Of a DNA stretch of 64,000 nt, positions 37,511 through 45,433 are shown one piece after another. The DNA comes from an uncultured Enterorhabdus sp. (GTDB lineage: Bacteria > Actinomycetota > Coriobacteriia > Coriobacteriales > Eggerthellaceae), in contig CANSQM010000003.1 of the NCBI GenBank assembly GCA_947649205.1, positions 62,001 through 126,000 on the forward strand. The letters run 5' to 3'. Position 1 is the stretch's first letter; each line of letters starts with the position of its first letter. The notes beneath the pieces were generated by a model. That model had not been told where the DNA came from. It was given only the letters and a program-made list of their open reading frames with translations, and did no database searches. The translations under genes were made by a program, and so were the position numbers.

Positions 37511-38728
37511 TTACTCCTCGACGGTCTCCACGGCCTCGACCTCAGCCTCGGCGGGCTCGGCGTCCTTCTTGCGCTTGGCCGGCTTCTCCTCGGCCTGCAC
37601 GGACTCGTCCACCTCGATCTCGAAGCCCAGCTCCTCGGCAGCGGCCTTCATGGACAGGCTGATGCGGCGACGGTCGGGGTTGATCTCCATGACCTTCACC
37701 TTCACATCGTCGCCCGCGTGCACGACCTGCGCCGGGGTGTCGATGTGGCGGCCGGCCATCTCGGAGATGTGCACCAGGCCCTCGATGGAATCGCCCAGCT
37801 CGACGAAGGCGCCGAAGGGAACGATCTTGGTGACCTTACCGTCGACGATGGTGCCCACGGGGTAGTTCTCCACGAGCTGGATCCACGGATCGGGCGTGGT
37901 CTGCTTGAGGCCGAGGGAGATGCGCTCACGCTGCAGATCGACGTCGAGCACCTCGACCTCCACCTCGTCGCCCACCTTGACGACCTCGGAGGGATGGTTG
38001 ACGTGGTTCCAGGACAGCTCGGAGATGTGCACCAGGCCGTCGATGCCGCCCAGGTCCACGAAGGCGCCGAAGTCCACGATGGAGGACACGTTGCCCTTGA
38101 GACGCATGCCCTTGGAGAGCTTGGAGAGGATCTCGGCGCGCTCGTTCTTGCGGCCCTCCTCCAGCAGCACGCGGCGGGACAGCACGACGTTGTTGCGGTT
38201 GCGGTCCATCTCGATGACGCGGGCCTCGATCTCGGTGCCCAGGTACATGTCCAGATCCTTCACGCGGCGCAGGTCCACGAGAGAGGCCGGAAGGAAGCCG
38301 CGCAGGCCGATGTCGAGGATGAGGCCGCCCTTGACGACTTCGATGACCTCGCCGGTGACCACTTCGCCGGCCTTGAACTTCTCTTCGACGGAAATCCAGG
38401 CACGCTCGTACTCGGCGCGCTTCTTGGAGAGGATCAGGCGGCCGTCCTTGTCCTCCTTCTGGAGAACCAGAGCCTCGATCTTGTCGCCCAGGCTCACGAT
38501 GTCGGACGGATCGGCATCCTTGCGGATGGACAGCTCGCGGGAGGGAATGACGCCCTCGCTCTTGAAGCCGATGTCCACGAGCACCTCGTCATGCTCCAGC
38601 TTGACGACGGTGCCGTCGACGAGATCGCCCTCGTCGAACTCGGTCAGCGTGCCGTCGATCATCTCGTTCATCTGCTCGTCGGAGATGTCGGAGAAGTCGA
38701 TCACGGAGGTGTTCTTGATTTCGGTCAA
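37511..38728 (-). CDS. rpsA: 30S ribosomal protein S1
   Basis: 405 residues with four S1 OB-fold repeats: about 35-105 ([21 protein letters not shown]), 120-190 ([25 protein letters not shown]), 207-275 ([21 protein letters not shown]) and 292-362 ([32 protein letters not shown]). The C-terminus is charged. Actinobacterial S1 proteins commonly have four repeats against six in E. coli. S1 helps mRNA bind the ribosome. Its leader is long (about 145 nt from the promoter at 38881), as is common for autoregulated ribosomal genes, though no structure is identified. Confidence 0.95.
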   Translation of the reverse strand: MTEIKNTSVIDFSDISDEQMNEMIDGTLTEFDEGDLVDGTVVKLEHDEVLVDIGFKSEGVIPSRELSIRKDADPSDIVSLGDKIEALVLQKEDKDGRLILSKKRAEYERAWISVEEKFKAGEVVTGEVIEVVKGGLILDIGLRGFLPASLVDLRRVKDLDMYLGTEIEARVIEMDRNRNNVVLSRRVLLEEGRKNERAEILSKLSKGMRLKGNVSSIVDFGAFVDLGGIDGLVHISELSWNHVNHPSEVVKVGDEVEVEVLDVDLQRERISLGLKQTTPDPWIQLVENYPVGTIVDGKVTKIVPFGAFVELGDSIEGLVHISEMAGRHIDTPAQVVHAGDDVKVKVMEINPDRRRISLSMKAAAEELGFEIEVDESVQAEEKPAKRKKDAEPAEAEVEAVETVEE

Positions 38729-38880
38729 AACGGACCCCTTTCAAAAACTAAATCGGGGACCCTTCGTCATGATGGTTGATACTTACCATGTTCGCTTGCG
38801 CAAGCAAGGGATCGCGGTGCAACAAACATGTCTCGGGGGCCAGCAGTTACTTTCACTTGTCCGTTTGGGCAAGCCCGCCC

Positions 38881-38889
38881 AGTATAGCA
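38881..38889 (-). promoter_or_regulatory. Extended -10 promoter of rpsA
   Basis: Minus-strand TG-C-TATACT, the same extended -10 as at 35342. A weak -35 (AATGTT) stands 17 bp upstream. The intergenic stretch 38729-39165 (437 bp) holds this promoter, the rpsA leader and the flavoprotein terminator and no gene. Confidence 0.6.
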
Positions 38890-39082
38890 CTGGGCACGGG
38901 CAAAACATTGTGGATTTTCCCCGAGTGCCGACATTTTCCGCACCGCCGCCAAACGCTTGCCGCCCGAGAGATTCCGAGAGCCGCGAAGTGGGGCCGGCCC
39001 TCCCCGAGCCCGACACTGCCCTGGAGCCGAAGGGGGACACCCCTACCGGGTAAGGGCGTCTCACGCAAGGGCGGTCGACGAC

Positions 39083-39120
39083 ACCGCCCCGGCGCAGGGA
39101 GGGAGGGGCGCCGGGGCGGT
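39083..39120 (-). terminator. Hairpin terminator after the flavoprotein gene
   Basis: ACCGCCCCGGCGC and GCGCCGGGGCGGT form a perfect 13-bp stem around a 12-base AGGGAGGGAGGG loop, 46 bp after the stop. No T-run follows. Confidence 0.65.
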
Positions 39121-39165
39121 GGATGGCGGCGCCTTCAGGCGCCCGGAAAAAGCAGGGGAAGCGGC

Positions 39166-40905
39166 TTAGGCCAGCAACTTCACCACATGGATGGCCTCGG
39201 TCATGGTGCGACCGCAGGCGAAGCCGTGGAGCTGGTCGGGATAGCAGCCGGAGAACACGGAGCCGGAGCAGTCGCCGGCGGCGTAGAGCCCCTCGATGGG
39301 GTTGCCCTCGGCATCGAGCGCCTGGCACTCGTGGTTGATGCGGATGCCGTCGATGGTGGTGAGCAGCGTGCCGCCGAGGGTCGCACCGAAGAAGGGCGGG
39401 GTGCGCAGCGCGGAGAGGCGGTAGGCCTCCTTGCCGAAGTCCGGATCATCCTGGGCGTCGAACAGCTCGTTGTAGCGCTCGCACGCGGCCAGGAAGTTCT
39501 CCTTGGCCTCGGCGGCAAAGCCGAGCTTGTCGGCGAGCTCCTCCAGGGTGTCGGCCTTCTGCAGGCGCCCGTCCCCGAGCTCCTTCTCGAAGAACTTGTC
39601 CAGGTCGTAGGAACCGTCCTCCCCCTTGAACATCTGCACCATGTTGCGGGTCATGGCCGAGCAGCCCAGGGTATGGAAACGCTGCACGTCCTCGCCGAAG
39701 TTGCCGTCCCACACCGATACGTAGGTGCCGCCGGGCAGCTGGGCCGCCGCATGGGGCAGGTAATCGTAGTCGGCCGACTCGTTGGCGAAGCGCTCGCCGT
39801 TCATGTTCACCTTCAGGAAGGGCTGGGTGCCGGGGTTGAACTGGCCGTTACCGGGGAACTGGGGCTCGCCGGCCTCGACGGATTCCTCGGTGTAGCCGGC
39901 CTTCGTGCCCGGGGCCACCAGGCCGCGGTCGAAGATCATCGTGGCCGAGGTGAGGTCCTTGGCGGCGCCGGCCCACAGCGCCGCCTTGATGCCGCCGCCA
40001 GTGTTGTTCTGGTTGTAGCCGAGGGCCGTGACCGACTGGGTCGTCACCGGGGACAGGGCCGTCAGCATGGCGGGGTTGGCCGCATAGCCGCCCGTGGTGA
40101 GCAGCACGCCCTTGGCGGCGTTCACCTGCACGTAGCCCTCGGGCGTGTTGAAGATGGCACCGGTCACCCGGCCGTCCTCCTCGCGCACGAGCTTGGCAAG
40201 CTCGTGGCCGAAGGTCACTTCCCTGCCGGCCTCGTTGATATGCTTCTCGAACAGCACGTTACGCTCGTCGAACTCGCGGCCGCCGTTCTCGTCCACGTAG
40301 TGGTGTTCGAAGGGCGGGGTGTAGAAGGGCGTGCCGCCCATGCCGCCGGGCATATCGAACTCGTCGGCGATGACCACGGCGCCCGAGGCGGTCATGATGC
40401 CGTCCACGAACTCGAACATGTCGTTGGACTCGTCCATCCACATGCGAATGAGGCGCTGGTCGCAGTTGCCCTGGGAGTAGCGCACGATCTCACCCATGAG
40501 CCGCTGGCGGTCCACTTCCACACCCAGTTCCTTGAACGGGCGGGTGCCCAGGGCCGCGAACCAATGGCGCGTGGCGCCCACGGTCTCGCCCTTCTCGCAG
40601 AGGATGAAGTCCACGCCGGCATCGGCCGCATAGGCGGCCGCGGCCATGCCGCCGTTGCCCGCGCCCACGATGAGCAGGTCGCAGTCCTTGGTGGCCGCAA
40701 TGTCGCCCTCGGCGATATCCGGGGCGGTGCCCAGCCAGTCGGCCGCGGCGGGGGCCGCCTCGCCGGCGGCGCCGGTCTCGGCCATGGCCTCGGTCTCGGC
40801 GGCCGCCTTGGGGGCGCAGCCGGCCAGGCCGAGCGCCGCCAGGGCGCCGACCCCGGCCACGCTGCCGATGAACCCGCGACGGGAGATGTCAGTGATGTGC
40901 TCCAT
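39166..40905 (-). CDS. Tat-exported FAD-binding reductase (fumarate-reductase flavoprotein family)
   Basis: 579 residues from ATG 40905, with AGGAGG upstream. The N-terminus SRRGFIGSVAGVGALAALGLAGC is a twin-arginine signal that ends in a lipobox-like LAGC. The FAD Rossmann motif is DLLIVGAGNGGMAAAAYAADAG, and the C-terminus keeps NPIEGLYAAGDCSGSVFSGC and GFACGRTMTEA, the second FAD site. Such enzymes reduce unsaturated or oxidised organic substrates outside the membrane, usually with a cytochrome partner; none is adjacent here. The substrate is not readable. It is divergent from the membrane-LuxR gene at 41195, its likely regulator. Confidence 0.9.
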   Translation of the reverse strand: MEHITDISRRGFIGSVAGVGALAALGLAGCAPKAAAETEAMAETGAAGEAAPAAADWLGTAPDIAEGDIAATKDCDLLIVGAGNGGMAAAAYAADAGVDFILCEKGETVGATRHWFAALGTRPFKELGVEVDRQRLMGEIVRYSQGNCDQRLIRMWMDESNDMFEFVDGIMTASGAVVIADEFDMPGGMGGTPFYTPPFEHHYVDENGGREFDERNVLFEKHINEAGREVTFGHELAKLVREEDGRVTGAIFNTPEGYVQVNAAKGVLLTTGGYAANPAMLTALSPVTTQSVTALGYNQNNTGGGIKAALWAGAAKDLTSATMIFDRGLVAPGTKAGYTEESVEAGEPQFPGNGQFNPGTQPFLKVNMNGERFANESADYDYLPHAAAQLPGGTYVSVWDGNFGEDVQRFHTLGCSAMTRNMVQMFKGEDGSYDLDKFFEKELGDGRLQKADTLEELADKLGFAAEAKENFLAACERYNELFDAQDDPDFGKEAYRLSALRTPPFFGATLGGTLLTTIDGIRINHECQALDAEGNPIEGLYAAGDCSGSVFSGCYPDQLHGFACGRTMTEAIHVVKLLA

Positions 40906-41036
40906 GGATTTCCCTCCTGTTGGGAGCGCCCCGCGGGGCGCTTGACCTTGCAGCGCCCGGCCCGCGTTTCCCGCGGCCCTCGGTAAGGCGCTGCCCATCG
41001 AAGAGCCATCCTAGCGACACCGCCCCGGCCCATCAC

Positions 41037-41051
41037 CACCCCCGGCGGGTG
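41037..41051. promoter_or_regulatory. Candidate operator between flavoprotein and luxR-type gene
   Basis: CACCC-CCGGC-GGGTG, a perfect 5-bp inverted repeat in the 289-bp divergent gap 40906-41194. It recalls the TTACCCC-AGC-GGGGTAA palindrome at 57692. Further right, TACAAT at 41161 is a possible -10 for the regulator gene with only a poor -35. Confidence 0.35.
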
Positions 41052-41194
41052 TTTCGCCCCACGGCGCCGCGCTCCCCCTCCTGGGGTGATTTTGAGGCGT
41101 TTTCCCAGGTAAAGAATGGAGCAGTGTAACTTTCTCCTGGAAGGGCCGCGCGCCAGGGCCTACAATGGCCCGAAGAGACGAGGGAGGATGCGGC

Positions 41195-42763
41195 ATGATC
41201 TCATTGAGGCCATCGGAAGACAGCGGAGCGAAGGGGGCGGGAGCCACGGCGCTCTGCGTCGCGGGCTTCATGATGCTCGGCGTGGCGGGCTACGCGCTCA
41301 ACGCCAGCGTCTACGCCCACGTGTCCACCTACTGCGGCATCGCCCGGGAGATCGCCACCCTCGTGAACGCCGCGGCTTTCCTGGCGCTGTTCCTCGCCGC
41401 GACGTTGAGGCCCCGCCTCATCGACCAGCGACAGCTGACCACCATAGCCGCCGGCTGCGCGCTCACCGCCGCCCTCGTCCTCGAATTCGGGCTCGCGGGT
41501 GCGGTGCCCTGGGCCACCATCGCGGGGCTCGCCTGCGCGAGCGTCGCCTCGGCCTGGGCGGCCACCACGCTCGTCTGCGCCATCCTAGGGCTGCGCTCCC
41601 TGCGCAGGGCCACCGTGGCCATCGCCATCGGCACCGCCATGGGGGAGGCGGCCGCCGTGGCCCACCCGCCCATCCCCTTCAATATCGGGGCCGTCGAGAC
41701 CCTCGCCTGCTACGCCGTCGTGATGCTGGGGCTCTACCGCCTGGCCTCCCCCGTCTTCGCCCGCATTGCCGCAGGAGACGCCCCCATCGATCTGGAAGTC
41801 GCCAACCCCGAGTCGTTCTTGAGCCCCAGCAATGGCCTGTTTCTCTGTGCGCTGCTGTTCAGCATCGCCACCGGCTACGGCCTCACCTTCGGCGAGGTGG
41901 ACCGGGCGCCGGCGAGCATCGGCACGAGCGTCATCGTCATCGCCGGCGCGGCCCTATGGCTTTTATTCTCCCGCAGCCGCGACAAGGAGGACACCCTGTT
42001 CTCCTTCTGCGTGCTCATGGTCATCGGCGGCTTCATCGTGACTCCCTTCATGTTCCTGTCCGATCTCGCCTCGGCCAATGCCCTGCTGCGCATCGGCGTG
42101 CGCTGCTTCGATATGCTCGTCTGGCTCGTCGTGGTAGCCGTGGGCTCGCGCAATCCCCTCGCCCTGCTGCCCACCTTCGCGCTCATTCGCTCGCTGAACG
42201 CCTTCGGCACCGATCTCGGCGCCGTGGCGGGGCACACCACCAACGAGCTCATCGGCGTGGACGGCACCATGGCGGCGCTCATTGCCGAGGGGGTGCTGTT
42301 CCTGTTCGTAGCGCTGCTCTGGACGCGCTTTCGCTCCTTCAGCTTCACCGACGCCATCCGCGGCGTCGTGGCCGTGGGCCGCGACGGCCAGGCCCGGGGC
42401 CCGCGCGCCAGCGGAACCGACTACGCCGTCGTCGCCCTGGCGGATCCCGAGGGCGGCACGCCCGCAGCCGCGACATTGGAGGACGAGGCGGCCGGGCCGT
42501 CCGGTACCGCGGCAGAGCCGCCGACCGCGCCGCCCGAGCCCAGCATCGAGGAGCGCTGCGCCGCCATCGGGGCCACCTGCGGCCTCACCGAGCGCGAGGT
42601 GGAGATATTCGCCCTCCTGGCCCGCGGCCGCAACGGCCAGTTCCTCATGGACTACTACGTGGTGTCGCGCAACACCGTCAAGAGCCATATCAAGCACATC
42701 TACGCGAAGCTGGGCGTCCACTCCCAGCAAGAGCTCATCGACCGCGTGGAATACGGCTCGTAG
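41195..42763 (+). CDS. LuxR-family regulator with N-terminal multi-helix membrane domain
   Basis: 522 residues from ATG 41195, with GGGAGG upstream. About twelve hydrophobic helices fill residues 15-395, an MFS-like domain of unknown ligand. An Ala/Pro linker follows, and residues 460-520 are a LuxR/GerE HTH (TEREVEIFALLARGRNGQFLMD, VSRNTVKSHIKHIYAKLGVHSQQELID). This domain order is characteristic of the Eggerthellaceae, where copies lie beside reductase genes. It probably senses the reductase substrate and controls the divergent flavoprotein gene; direct evidence is not present in the sequence. Confidence 0.9.
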   Translation: MISLRPSEDSGAKGAGATALCVAGFMMLGVAGYALNASVYAHVSTYCGIAREIATLVNAAAFLALFLAATLRPRLIDQRQLTTIAAGCALTAALVLEFGLAGAVPWATIAGLACASVASAWAATTLVCAILGLRSLRRATVAIAIGTAMGEAAAVAHPPIPFNIGAVETLACYAVVMLGLYRLASPVFARIAAGDAPIDLEVANPESFLSPSNGLFLCALLFSIATGYGLTFGEVDRAPASIGTSVIVIAGAALWLLFSRSRDKEDTLFSFCVLMVIGGFIVTPFMFLSDLASANALLRIGVRCFDMLVWLVVVAVGSRNPLALLPTFALIRSLNAFGTDLGAVAGHTTNELIGVDGTMAALIAEGVLFLFVALLWTRFRSFSFTDAIRGVVAVGRDGQARGPRASGTDYAVVALADPEGGTPAAATLEDEAAGPSGTAAEPPTAPPEPSIEERCAAIGATCGLTEREVEIFALLARGRNGQFLMDYYVVSRNTVKSHIKHIYAKLGVHSQQELIDRVEYGS

Positions 42764-42892
42764 GCGCCGCGACCGCTGATCCCGGCGCGGGGCGGCCTCT
42801 GGCGGCATCATCTCGGCCCCGGGCTCCCCCGTTGCGCTAGAATAGGAAGGCACGTTTCATCGGTTCGGCTTCGTCGAGATAAGGCTCTCGTC

Positions 42893-43939
42893 ATGGAATT
42901 GACGCTCGCGATGTTTCTCTCCCAGGCAGGGGATCACCCCGTCCTGCTCGGTATTCTGGCCCTGGTCATCGGCGTGACCGTCATCTCGGGCGCCACCGAC
43001 GCCCCCAACGCCATCGCCTCGGCGGTCTCCACCCGCTGCCTCTCGCCGACGGCGGCCCTCATCTTGGCGGCCGTCTTCAACTTCGTGGGGCTCGTGGGCA
43101 TGACCTATATCTCCACCGCCGTGGCCCACACCATGTTCAACATGGTGGACTTCTCCGGCAACACCCACCAAGCGCTCCTCGCCCTCATCGCCGCCATGAT
43201 AGGATCCATCGGCTGGGGCGTGTTCTGCTGGTTCTGGGGCATTCCCGCCAGCAAGTCCCATTCGCTCATCGCCGGCGTCACCGGCGGGGCCATCGCGCTG
43301 AACGGGCTGGGCGGCGTGGTGCTCTCCGAGTGGATGCTCGTCATCTACGGCATGGTGTTCTCGCTCGTGGGCGGCTTTCTCCTGGGCATCGCCACGACGC
43401 GCCTCATCGAGCGATGCTTCTCCAACGCCCCGCGGGGGCGGGCCAACAAGGTGTGCGTGATGTTCCAGGACATCTGCGCCTGCGCCCTGTCGTTTCTGCA
43501 CGGCGCCCAAGACGGCCAGAAGTTCATGTCCATCGGGCTGTTGGGCATCGCGCTCGCCTTCGATATGGAGACGAGCGGTGCCACCGATTTCCCCCTGTGG
43601 CTCATGGTCATCTGCTCGCTGGCCATGTCCATCGGCACCCTGCTCGGCGGCAAGCGCATCATCAAGTCAGTGGCCATGGACATGGTCTCCATGGAGAAAT
43701 ACCAGGGCGTGGCCGCTTCGGTGTCCACGGTCATCACCCTGTTCGTGGCCTCCATGACCGGCATGCCCGTCTCCACCTCGCACTGTTCCACCGCCTCCAT
43801 CATGGGCGTGGGCGCCGCGCGCAGCTTCAAGCGCGTGAACTGGGGCGTGGCCCGGCGCATGGTATCGGCGTGGCTGCTCACCTTCCCCTGCTGCGGGCTG
43901 ATCGGCTGGGGCCTCGCCAAGCTGTTCATGATGTTCTAG
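42893..43939 (+). CDS. Inorganic phosphate transporter, PiT family
   Basis: 348 residues, about ten membrane helices. The two PiT signatures are seen: GATDAPNAIASAVSTRCLSP in the first half and the mirror sequence ASMTGMPVSTSHCSTASIMG in the second, plus WGIPASKSHSLIAGVTGGAIA. PiT proteins import metal-phosphate with protons or sodium. The start ATG 42893 has a weak ribosome binding site (GATAAGG). No PhoU-like partner gene is adjacent. The 129-bp gap before it has TAGAAT near 42837 as a candidate -10. Confidence 0.92.
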   Translation: MELTLAMFLSQAGDHPVLLGILALVIGVTVISGATDAPNAIASAVSTRCLSPTAALILAAVFNFVGLVGMTYISTAVAHTMFNMVDFSGNTHQALLALIAAMIGSIGWGVFCWFWGIPASKSHSLIAGVTGGAIALNGLGGVVLSEWMLVIYGMVFSLVGGFLLGIATTRLIERCFSNAPRGRANKVCVMFQDICACALSFLHGAQDGQKFMSIGLLGIALAFDMETSGATDFPLWLMVICSLAMSIGTLLGGKRIIKSVAMDMVSMEKYQGVAASVSTVITLFVASMTGMPVSTSHCSTASIMGVGAARSFKRVNWGVARRMVSAWLLTFPCCGLIGWGLAKLFMMF

Positions 43940-43978
43940 GGATGCTCTTCTTTTATCGTCAATATGATGTCTTATAGA

Positions 43979-44028
43979 ATTTCCTACTGAAATAATGATA
44001 TGATCAAACCAGTTAACTCGTAGGAAAT
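43979..44028 (+). promoter_or_regulatory. Operator/promoter region of the toxin-antitoxin pair
   Basis: ATTTCCTAC (43979) and GTAGGAAAT (44020) are perfect 9-bp inverted arms 32 bp apart and flank a TATGAT -10-like box (43999). Antitoxins of this type bind inverted repeats to repress their operon. The region is AT-rich compared with its surroundings. Confidence 0.6.
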
Positions 44029-44038
44029 GAGGTGTGCC

Positions 44039-44335
44039 ATGGTTGCCCCCAAAGGTTCCATCTATTCATCTACCGCCCTCGCCTCTCGCCAGCGCGAGGT
44101 AAAGGACGTGGCCGATCGCCAAATCGTCTACATCACCGAGAACGGCAATGGAGCCTATGTGTTCTGCTCCGAGGAAATATTCGACCGTGAGCTCAAGCAA
44201 GCCCGCGAAGATGCCCGCTACGAGGCGGAGATGGAATTCGTCCTCCGGCGCGGCAAACGCGATATCGAAGAGGGGCGTTTCACCACCGATGTCGACGGCT
44301 TCGTCGCCCGCGTTCGCGAGAAACGGGGACTGTAG
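44039..44335 (+). CDS. Antitoxin, Phd/RelB type
   Basis: 98 residues from ATG 44039 (ATG 44027 is an alternative). The N-terminus has VADRQIVYITENGNGAYVFCSEEIFDRELKQARED, the fold start of YefM/Phd-like antitoxins with a central helix; the C-terminus (MEFVLRRGKRDIEEGRFTTDVDGFVARV) would wrap the toxin. It overlaps the toxin gene start by one base. Together they form a typical type II pair. No phage or plasmid gene is adjacent. Confidence 0.78.
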   Translation: MVAPKGSIYSSTALASRQREVKDVADRQIVYITENGNGAYVFCSEEIFDRELKQAREDARYEAEMEFVLRRGKRDIEEGRFTTDVDGFVARVREKRGL

Positions 44336-44604
44336 TGACCGAAGTGCGCATCTCCGAAGGCTTTGAAGAGGATCTGGCCATTGTGCTGTCGAGCAGGGTT
44401 CTTGATGACATCCTCAAGGTGATCGAGATACTGCCCACGATACCCAGCATGGGGTCGACCGACGTGGCGGCCGCCCTCGCTTACAAATTTGGCGAAGGCG
44501 TGCGCAAAATCCCCGTCGGCCCTTTCGATATCGTTACGTTCTACGAGGATGAGGCCGATCGCGTCACCGTGCTCGGCCTCATCCATCAGCGCGCGGCTTG
44601 GTGA
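44335..44604 (+). CDS. RelE/ParE-family toxin
   Basis: 89 residues from GTG 44335, which overlaps the antitoxin stop (TAGTG). Its sequence (VLDDILKVIEILPTIPSMGS, EGVRKIPVGPFDIVTFYEDEADRVTVLGLIHQRAAW) has the ParE/RelE beta-sheet end VxVLGLIHQR. Members of this fold cut mRNA on the ribosome or poison gyrase. The catalytic residues of RelE are not all readable, so activity is uncertain. Confidence 0.78.
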   Translation: MTEVRISEGFEEDLAIVLSSRVLDDILKVIEILPTIPSMGSTDVAAALAYKFGEGVRKIPVGPFDIVTFYEDEADRVTVLGLIHQRAAW

Positions 44605-44667
44605 AAACACGTCTCCGCAAGAAAAGCCTCTTGCAGCTCCAACCCAAAGCCCGCTTCACGGCGCAAA

Positions 44668-44694
44668 AGGGCCCGGACATCTCATCCGGGCCCT
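44668..44694. terminator. Bidirectional terminator, toxin gene / TSCPD gene
   Basis: AGGGCCCGGA-CATCTCA-TCCGGGCCCT: perfect 10-bp stem between convergent genes; TTTTG follows on the minus strand. Confidence 0.75.
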
Positions 44695-44739
44695 GAAACT
44701 TGTCGCGGCCGAGCGGCCAGGTCTACCCTCGGGATCGCT

Positions 44740-45000
44740 TTACACCTGCTCAGCGGCTTTTGCCTGGGCCTCGCGCAGGGCGCGGACCATCTGGTCGGCG
44801 CAGGAGGTGGAGCGCCGTCCGCAGGTGTTGCCCTCCAGAAGCGCGGCCACCTCGTCCACCTTCATACCGGCTACCAGCTTGGAGATAGCCTTCAAGTTGC
44901 CGTCGCAGCCGCCGGTGAACTGGACGCTCTCCACCGTGTCGTCGCTCACGGCCACATCGATCTGGCGCGAGCACACGCCCCGGGGGATATAGGTATGCAT
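44740..45000 (-). CDS. TSCPD-domain protein (TIGR03905 family)
   Basis: 86 residues. The start MHTYIPRGVCSRQIDVAVSDDTVESVQFTGGCDGNLKAISKLV and cysteines in GCDG, NTCGRRSTSCADQ match the small TSCPD proteins related to the C-terminal domain of ribonucleotide reductases. The conserved cysteines may bind metal. Function is not established. AAAGGAAC-type ribosome binding site precedes the ATG. It is the last gene of the minus-strand run from amtB. Confidence 0.87.
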   Translation of the reverse strand: MHTYIPRGVCSRQIDVAVSDDTVESVQFTGGCDGNLKAISKLVAGMKVDEVAALLEGNTCGRRSTSCADQMVRALREAQAKAAEQV

Positions 45001-45049
45001 AGGGGTTCCTTTCTCTCGTTTCTCGCGAGAGATTGTAGCACGGGCGCCC

Positions 45050-45388
45050 CTACACCGCCGCCGGGCCCCGCTCGCCGGTGCGAATGCGCACCACCTCTTC
45101 GACCGGCGTCACGAAGATCTTCCCGTCGCCCACCTCCCCGGTGCGAGCGGCGCCCACGATAGCGTCTACGAGGGCGTCCACTTCCCCATCGTCCACGACG
45201 ATCTCGAACTTCACCTTGGGCACCATGTTCAGCAGCACCTCGGTGCCGCGCACGTACTCGCTCCAGCCGTGCTGGGCGCCGCAGCCGTGCACCTGGGAAA
45301 TGGTCATTCCCGTCACATCGGCCGCGAACAGCACGTCCTTCAGCGCCTCCATCTTCTCGGGCCGCACGATGGCCGTTACTCGCTTCAT
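45050..45388 (-). CDS. Nitrogen regulatory PII protein (GlnB/GlnK family)
   Basis: 112 residues of normal length. The B-loop TGEVGDGKIFV and RIRTGE ending are intact, so ATP/2-oxoglutarate binding should be kept. The T-loop reads GCGAQHGWSEYVRGTEVLLNMVPKVK; compared with E. coli GlnB, positions 46 and 51, both Tyr there, are Val here, and a Tyr stands at 45. The usual uridylylation/adenylylation residue is therefore missing. PII binds and blocks AmtB when nitrogen is high. The gene follows amtB by 45 bp, as glnK usually does. Confidence 0.93.
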   Translation of the reverse strand: MKRVTAIVRPEKMEALKDVLFAADVTGMTISQVHGCGAQHGWSEYVRGTEVLLNMVPKVKFEIVVDDGEVDALVDAIVGAARTGEVGDGKIFVTPVEEVVRIRTGERGPAAV

Positions 45389-45433
45389 AGGTCTTCAACT
45401 CCTTACTTGTCGCCTGTCGTGTGTCCCACGCCG

